Below are positions 15,523-19,936 of a DNA stretch of 19,936 bases, in pieces. The first letter of the stretch is position 1. The number at the start of each line of letters is the position of its first letter. The DNA is from CAZMGG01 sp964565715. GTDB lineage: Bacteria; Planctomycetota; UBA1135; UBA2386. Under the pieces are notes generated by a model. The model was given only the letters and a program-made list of their open reading frames with translations. It ran no database searches and was not told the origin of the DNA. The position numbers and the translations under genes are program-made. The stretch spans positions 1 through 19,936 of the forward strand of contig CAZMGG010000109.1 in assembly GCA_964565715.1 (NCBI GenBank), read 5' to 3'.

Positions 15523-16641
15523 ATGAACCTCCGCATCCTGATCCTGCTCCTGACCACGGCGGCCACCGGCAACGCGCAGACCTACGTCGTCGACGCGAAC
15601 AACGGGGCCGGCGCAAACTTCACCAGCATCGACGCCGCCGTTGCCGCCGTGCCCGACGGCGCCGTGCTGCTCGTGCAGCCTGGCTCCTACGCGCCCTTCG
15701 CGATCACCGGCAAGGGCCTCACCGTCCTCGGCCAGCCCGGCGTCGTGGTCACCGGGGCGCCGTTCCAGCGGACCGACATCACCATCACCGGCACGGCGAC
15801 GCACCAGACCGTCGTCGTGCGCGACATCGTCCTGCGCAGTTCCTTCGGCGGGCCGCTGCAGCTCGACGTGCGGTCCTGCCGGGGCCCGGTGTTCCTGCAG
15901 CGTACGACCCTCGATGTCGGCCCCTACCCCGGCAGCGAGCGCGGACTCTCCTTGCAGGACTGCGCGCAGGTGCTGCTGGAGGCCTGCGGCCCGTTCCAGA
16001 AGGCTCCCGGGCCCGCCGGCGTGCTGGCCATCGATCTGCAGCGCAGCGAGGCCACCCTGCTGGGCTGCCACGTGCTGTTCACCCATGGCGGCGGCCTGCG
16101 GGCGCTCAACACCAACCTGCGCCTCGTCGACTGCACGATCGACGCGACGCAGCCGGCGATCGAAGTGACCAGCGCCACGGTGCAGATCGCCGGCAACAGC
16201 CGCGTGACCGCGTCCTACCTGGGCCAGGGCATCGCCTTCGGCGGCCGCGGCCTGATCCGGCGCGATCCGGGCGTGCCGGTCACGGGCAGCATCGCGTTCG
16301 GCGTGACCGTGCTGACCGCACCGCAGCCACTGGTGCGCAACAGCGGCGGCGCGCTGGGCACCACGGCGAACGCGGCCCTGCACGGGCCCGCCGGCCACTT
16401 CGGCATCCTCTGCCTCGGCGTGCCCAGCCCGCCCCGGTGGCTGCAGGGCATCACCCACACGGCGTGGCTCGGGCCGGGCCTCGTCGCGGGCCCCACCGGC
16501 CTGTTCGGCCCGCCGATCACCGCCCAGGTCGCGGTGCCGGCCGATCCCCGGCTGCTCGGCGCGCTGTTCGGCTGGCAGGGCGTGACCCTCACGCCGACGC
16601 TGGACATCGTGCTCACCAACCCGGTGTTGTTCGCACCCTGA
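15523..16641 (+). CDS. Exported right-handed parallel beta-helix protein
   Basis: A 372-residue secreted protein. The signal peptide is MNLRILILLLTTAATGNAQ, so the ATG at 15523 is preferred over a GTG at 15505. The mature part begins TYVVDANNGAGANFTSIDAAVAAV, the usual start of pectate-lyase-like beta-helix proteins, where a time- or space-ordered set of entries is read. Short turns with polar ladders follow to about residue 235 (for example VVVRDIVLRSSFGG, SLQDCAQVLLEACG, TNLRLVDCTIDA). The C-terminal part (about 265-372) contains a module with GILCLGVPSPP, VAVPADPRLLGALFGWQG and DIVLTNPV, like that of other secreted proteins here. No catalytic residues of a known polysaccharide lyase are obvious, so it may bind rather than cleave. 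It is 37 bases downstream of the secretin-like gene, in the same direction. Confidence 0.82.
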   Translation: MNLRILILLLTTAATGNAQTYVVDANNGAGANFTSIDAAVAAVPDGAVLLVQPGSYAPFAITGKGLTVLGQPGVVVTGAPFQRTDITITGTATHQTVVVRDIVLRSSFGGPLQLDVRSCRGPVFLQRTTLDVGPYPGSERGLSLQDCAQVLLEACGPFQKAPGPAGVLAIDLQRSEATLLGCHVLFTHGGGLRALNTNLRLVDCTIDATQPAIEVTSATVQIAGNSRVTASYLGQGIAFGGRGLIRRDPGVPVTGSIAFGVTVLTAPQPLVRNSGGALGTTANAALHGPAGHFGILCLGVPSPPRWLQGITHTAWLGPGLVAGPTGLFGPPITAQVAVPADPRLLGALFGWQGVTLTPTLDIVLTNPVLFAP

Positions 16642-16731
16642 AGGCCGGCAACCCCCGTGACCAGGCGCGGGACCCTCGCTATCACCCGCCGCGCGGAACG
16701 CCCTCCCGCCGGACCCCTCCGGAGCCTGCCC

Positions 16732-19700
16732 ATGGCCTGTTCGCTTCGCCGTCGCGACTGCCGCCGCGGTCTGCGTGTCCCGCTCTTCCTCCCCCTCACG
16801 CTGCTCGCCACGGCGCTGCCCGCCCAATGGACGCCGCGGCCGCAGGCGCCGGCCCCCACCCCCAGCGCGCGCGCCGCCGCCGGCCTCGCCTTCCACACCG
16901 CGCAGCAGGCGATGCTGCTGTTCGGCGGCCAGGACGGCCAGAACCAGCCGCTCGGCGACACCTGGAAGCACGACGGCCAGCGCTGGTGGCGCGAGAACGG
17001 CCTGGCGCCGCAGCCGCGCTGGGCCACGGCGATCGCCTACGTGCCGTCCCGCACGTCGGCGATCCTGTTCGGCGGGCGCGACGCCACCACGACCCGCAAC
17101 GACACCTGGGAGTACAGCGTCCTCGGCTGGCGGCAGGCGGCGCCAGCAACGACACCGCCCGCCCGCTCCGGCCACCTGCTGGTGCACGACCCGCAGCGCG
17201 ACCGCACGGTGCTGTTCGGCGGCCTCGACGCCTCTGGCAGCCCGCTCGGCGACACCTGGGAGTACGACGGCCTCACCTGGACCCAGCGCGTCCTGCCGGT
17301 CGTCCCCACCGCGCGCTCGCGCATGGCCGCGGCCCACGACCCGCTGCGCCGGCACGTGCTGCTGTTCGGCGGCCTGCTCGGCAATGGCAGCGCCAGCGCC
17401 GAACTGTGGGCCTTCGACGGCACCGACTGGCGCGAGCTCGGCGCGAGCCTGACGCCGCAGCCCATCGCGCGGCATGGCGCGGGGGCGGCGTTCGATCCCG
17501 ACCTCGGCCACTTCCTGCTGTTCGGCGGCGCCGACGCCGTCGGCACGCCGCTCGGCGGCGGCTGGCGCTTCGACGGCGCGGCCTGGAGCGCGCTCGGCTC
17601 GCCGGCGCCGAGCCCGCGGCAGGACGCGGCGATGGCCTTCGATCCGCAACGCCACCGTGCGCTGCTGTTCGGCGGCCGCCGCCCGGCCAGCAGCGACGAG
17701 ACCTGGACCCTGCACCAGAACCCCCGCCCGTACGCGGCGCGGTTCGGCCCCGGTTGCAACAACCGCAGCCTGATCCCGGTGAACGACGGCACGCCCGAAC
17801 TCGGCGGCATCTTCGTGCTCGACCATGGCGCACCGCTGCAGCCGGCGCTGGTGTTCGCCGTGCTCGGGCTCTCCAGCCTGCAGAGCCTGGGCCAGCCGCT
17901 GCCGCGACCGCTGCCGGTGCCCAACCTCAGCTGCCTGCAGCTGGTGGATCCCGCCGTGTCGGTGCTGGTGCCGCTGGGCCCGAGCGGCCACCGGCTGTTC
18001 CTGCCGGTGCCGGCCCAGTCCTCCCTGCTCGGCGCCGAGCTGCTGCTGCAGGGCGTCGACTTCTCCACCCAGGGCACCGCGCTCCTGGTCCACACCAGCA
18101 ACGCGGTGGAAGCGCGGCTCGGCGTGTCGCCGACGGTGCAGCTCACCACCGAGAACTTCGCCACGGCGCTGCGGCGCGACCCCGACCGCTCGTCGGGAAC
18201 GTGGGGCAACGGCGCGCTCTCGCCCGGCCTGCTGGGCGGCGACGGCCGGCACGGCTCGTTCGACCCGAGCCTGGGTACGCCGATCGGGCCGAACGAGTGG
18301 GAGTGGAACACCGACCACGCCCTGATCCCGGCGGACCGGACGCTCACCGGCGTCGCCGAACTGGTCACCGACGGCCGCTTCCACTTCACCGACTTCGTGA
18401 TCCCCGCCGGCGTGACGGTGCGCTTCACCGGCAGCCAGCCGCTGCTGCTGTACGTGCGCGGTCGCGCGGCGATCGACGGCACCCTGGACGCCAGCGGTGC
18501 CACGATGGGCGCCTTCACGGTGCGGGACCTCACCAACAACAACCCTGGCAGCATCCTGCCGGGTCAACCCGGCGGCCGGCCGGGCCCCGGCGGCGGCGCC
18601 GGCGGTGCCGGCGGCGACCGCTGCAACGGCCAGGGCCCGCGCATCGTCGCCGGCATCAACACCAATGACGGACAGCCGGGTCAGGACGTGCGGGTCCGGG
18701 CGGGCCACGCCTACCTCGCGCAGACGTTCCGCACCGGCGGCGCCGGCTCCGCCATGTTCCCGCCCACCGGCGTCAACGGCGCGGTGACCTACACGGTGTC
18801 GTTCGCCTTCAACGGCCAGATCGCGCCGGGCGGCTCGGGCGGCGGCTTCGGCGGCCCCGGCGGCGTGGCCACTGTCACCATGCTGCCGCCGGGCGGCAGC
18901 ACCGGTCCCGCCGCGGGTCCGAGCAATGCCTTCGCGCTGCTGCCGCTGCCGGCGGGCGCCCGCTCGCTGGACCACTTCCTGGTGGGCGGCGCCGGCGGCG
19001 GCGGCGGCGGCAGCCATCCGTTCCTGGCGATCACCGGCCAGTTCTCGGACGTGTGGCGGGCCGGCGCCGGCGGGTCGGGCGGCGGCGGTGCGGTGGCGGT
19101 GCGCGCCGGCAGCCAGATCGACCTCACCGGCACCCTGGCGGTGCGCGGCGGCGACGGCCGCCTGTTCAGCGACCGGCCAAGCGGCATCCCGTCGCCGGGC
19201 GGCGGCGGTTCGGGCGGCAGCGTGCTGCTGCAGTCCATCGTCATCAACCACACCGGCTCGCTCGACGCCCGCGGCGGTGCGGGCGGCAGCATCGCCGGCA
19301 TCCAGCCGGTCAACCTGTCGGCCATCGTCAACGGCGGCAGCGGCGCGCCGGGCCGCCTGCGGCTCGAGTCGCTGTTCCCGACGATGCCCACCGGCAACTC
19401 GGTCCCGACACTGACCGGCAGCGACGTCGTGTTGCTCGCCGACAGCGACGCCCGCGTCGGCGACGGCTCGGTGTTCGTGCGGCTGGGCGGCGCGCCGACC
19501 CTCGCGTTGCGTTACGAACTGGACGCGATCGTGAACGGCTCGCCGGTGCGCTTCAGCGACGATCCAGCGGTGGGCCCGCCGGCCACCGATCCGAACGGCG
19601 CGCTGGTGGTGCGCTTCCAGGCCGGCCGCAGCGATGGCATGGGCGGCGTGGTCGCGGCCGGTCCCTGGCGCGCGGCGTTCGGGGTCGACGGCGGCGCCGC

Positions 19701-19806
19701 CGACCACGTCAGCCGGGACGCGGGCACCCACGTCCGCTGGGACATCGTGTTCCATCGGACCGCGGCGACGGCGACGGTGACCGGGTTGCGGCTGTACTGG
19801 CGCTGA
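16732..19806 (+). CDS. Large exported protein: Kelch repeats, FGPGC module, Gly-rich beta-helix region
   Basis: A 1024-residue secreted protein. GGAG sits 7 bases before the ATG at 16732, and the signal peptide (Arg-rich n-region, then VPLFLPLTLLATALPAQ) supports that start; a GTG at 16657 would push the signal inwards. Residues about 60-335 form six Kelch repeats of about 52 residues, each with LLFGG...(G)DTW..DG..W; this predicts a six-bladed propeller. FGPGC at about 338 opens a Planctomycetota-type beta module (to about 500). A segment with NEWEWNTDHALIPADRTLTGVA (about 520-545) and FHFTDFVIPAGVTVRFTG then leads to a Gly-rich region (about 600-875) with repeated GAGG/GGGG stretches and beta-helix-like turns (IDGTLDASGA, IDLTGTLAVRGG, TGSLDARGGAGG). 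The C-terminus is beta-rich and ends LRLYWR. It is likely a surface or extracellular adhesive or binding protein. No enzyme motif is seen. Confidence 0.85.
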   Translation: MACSLRRRDCRRGLRVPLFLPLTLLATALPAQWTPRPQAPAPTPSARAAAGLAFHTAQQAMLLFGGQDGQNQPLGDTWKHDGQRWWRENGLAPQPRWATAIAYVPSRTSAILFGGRDATTTRNDTWEYSVLGWRQAAPATTPPARSGHLLVHDPQRDRTVLFGGLDASGSPLGDTWEYDGLTWTQRVLPVVPTARSRMAAAHDPLRRHVLLFGGLLGNGSASAELWAFDGTDWRELGASLTPQPIARHGAGAAFDPDLGHFLLFGGADAVGTPLGGGWRFDGAAWSALGSPAPSPRQDAAMAFDPQRHRALLFGGRRPASSDETWTLHQNPRPYAARFGPGCNNRSLIPVNDGTPELGGIFVLDHGAPLQPALVFAVLGLSSLQSLGQPLPRPLPVPNLSCLQLVDPAVSVLVPLGPSGHRLFLPVPAQSSLLGAELLLQGVDFSTQGTALLVHTSNAVEARLGVSPTVQLTTENFATALRRDPDRSSGTWGNGALSPGLLGGDGRHGSFDPSLGTPIGPNEWEWNTDHALIPADRTLTGVAELVTDGRFHFTDFVIPAGVTVRFTGSQPLLLYVRGRAAIDGTLDASGATMGAFTVRDLTNNNPGSILPGQPGGRPGPGGGAGGAGGDRCNGQGPRIVAGINTNDGQPGQDVRVRAGHAYLAQTFRTGGAGSAMFPPTGVNGAVTYTVSFAFNGQIAPGGSGGGFGGPGGVATVTMLPPGGSTGPAAGPSNAFALLPLPAGARSLDHFLVGGAGGGGGGSHPFLAITGQFSDVWRAGAGGSGGGGAVAVRAGSQIDLTGTLAVRGGDGRLFSDRPSGIPSPGGGGSGGSVLLQSIVINHTGSLDARGGAGGSIAGIQPVNLSAIVNGGSGAPGRLRLESLFPTMPTGNSVPTLTGSDVVLLADSDARVGDGSVFVRLGGAPTLALRYELDAIVNGSPVRFSDDPAVGPPATDPNGALVVRFQAGRSDGMGGVVAAGPWRAAFGVDGGAADHVSRDAGTHVRWDIVFHRTAATATVTGLRLYWR

Positions 19807-19850
19807 CCGGGCGCTGGCTCTGCTGCTGCACAGCCCGGCTTCGGCCCAGG
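19807..19850. terminator. Possible bidirectional hairpin between convergent genes
   Basis: The short gap between the Kelch gene and the convergent partial gene has a 6-bp inverted repeat, CCGGGC at 19807-19812 with GCCCGG at 19833-19838, and an overlapping GGC-TTCG-GCC stem (19837-19846) with the very stable C(UUCG)G loop. The two structures exclude each other. There is no T-run, so termination is only suggested by position. Confidence 0.3.
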
Positions 19851-19936
19851 TCAACGCACGAGGAACCGATGGCCGGCAGTCGCCCCGTGGCGCAAGGGAT
19901 CGGCCGGATCGAGCCACAACCACTGGGCGAACACCG
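19851..19936 (-). CDS. Partial CDS: C-terminus of a secreted protein
   Basis: The last 27 codons and the stop of a minus-strand gene that continues beyond the window. They read VFAQWLWLDPADPLRHGATAGHRFLVR (given here as VFAQWLWLDP, then ADPLRHG, ATAGHRFLVR) and end at TGA (19853-19851). A QW-x-LDP ending is like the closing strands of the C-terminal module in other secreted proteins of this organism (compare FGWQG...VLTNPV at the end of the beta-helix gene). It is convergent with the Kelch gene. Upstream content and function cannot be seen. Confidence 0.6.
   Translation of the reverse strand, partial: VFAQWLWLDPADPLRHGATAGHRFLVR

Noticed and set aside
15295..19923. A minus-strand open frame of over 1500 codons opposite the beta-helix and Kelch genes
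   Set aside because: The composition is Ala/Arg/Gly/Val/His noise without domains. The opposite strand encodes clear signal peptides and Kelch repeats.
1..19936. tRNA, rRNA, IS elements, phage or conjugation genes
   Set aside because: I saw no transposase, integrase or structural-phage motif, no CCA-ended cloverleaf and no rRNA-like stretch. Nearly all sequence is explained by the listed genes.

Overview
The window is very GC-rich and densely coded. It looks like a chromosomal contig from a Planctomycetota-like bacterium. That placement is inferred, not proven. It rests on several large secreted proteins that end in a similar C-terminal module (Gly-Cys or FGPGC start, then a VP-x-DP / QW-x-LDP type ending), on small ECF-type sigma factors beside membrane-anchored partner genes, and on TGA being the stop in nearly every complete gene. 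I see no rRNA, tRNA, CRISPR array, IS element or phage gene. A 100-N scaffold gap lies at 12026-12125, so linkage across it depends on scaffolding.

Layout. 18-1109 (+): exported WD40-like protein. 1123-8815 (-): five genes in one direction. In transcription order they are a sigma-70-like regulator, a nine-repeat exported protein broken by a frameshift, a large exported M14 zinc carboxypeptidase, an EgtB-family non-haem iron sulfoxide synthase, and a cation diffusion facilitator. 8919-12025 (+): a thioredoxin-fold/HEAT protein interrupted by an in-frame TGA, then an SF1 (IGHMBP2-like) helicase that runs into the gap. 12128-14445 (-): an ECF sigma factor overlapping, by GTGA, a two-membrane-segment protein that is probably its regulator. 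14553-19806 (+): an exported secretin-like protein, a right-handed beta-helix protein and a 1024-residue Kelch/Gly-rich protein. 19851-19936 (-): the last 27 codons of another secreted protein.

The most interesting observation is the TGA at 9078-9080. It falls exactly where the first cysteine of a thioredoxin Cys-Pro-x-Cys motif should be, so the protein would read Sec-Pro-Ala-Cys. The same frame continues for 346 codons with normal thioredoxin-fold sequence, including the cis-Pro. A 9-bp hairpin with a 4-nt A-G-U-U loop begins 16 nt after the TGA, and its loop begins after 25 intervening bases. This matches the bacterial SECIS rules as I recall them. The gene is best read as a selenoprotein: a selenocysteine thioredoxin fused to HEAT-like repeats. 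The selenocysteine machinery (selA, selB, selC, selD) is not in this window.

Second-tier observations are an EgtB/SenA-type enzyme without its usual partner genes, a homopolymer frameshift in the repeat protein, an internal strong ribosome site inside the putative anti-sigma gene, strong hairpins before the repeat-protein gene, and the shared C-terminal module of the secreted proteins.
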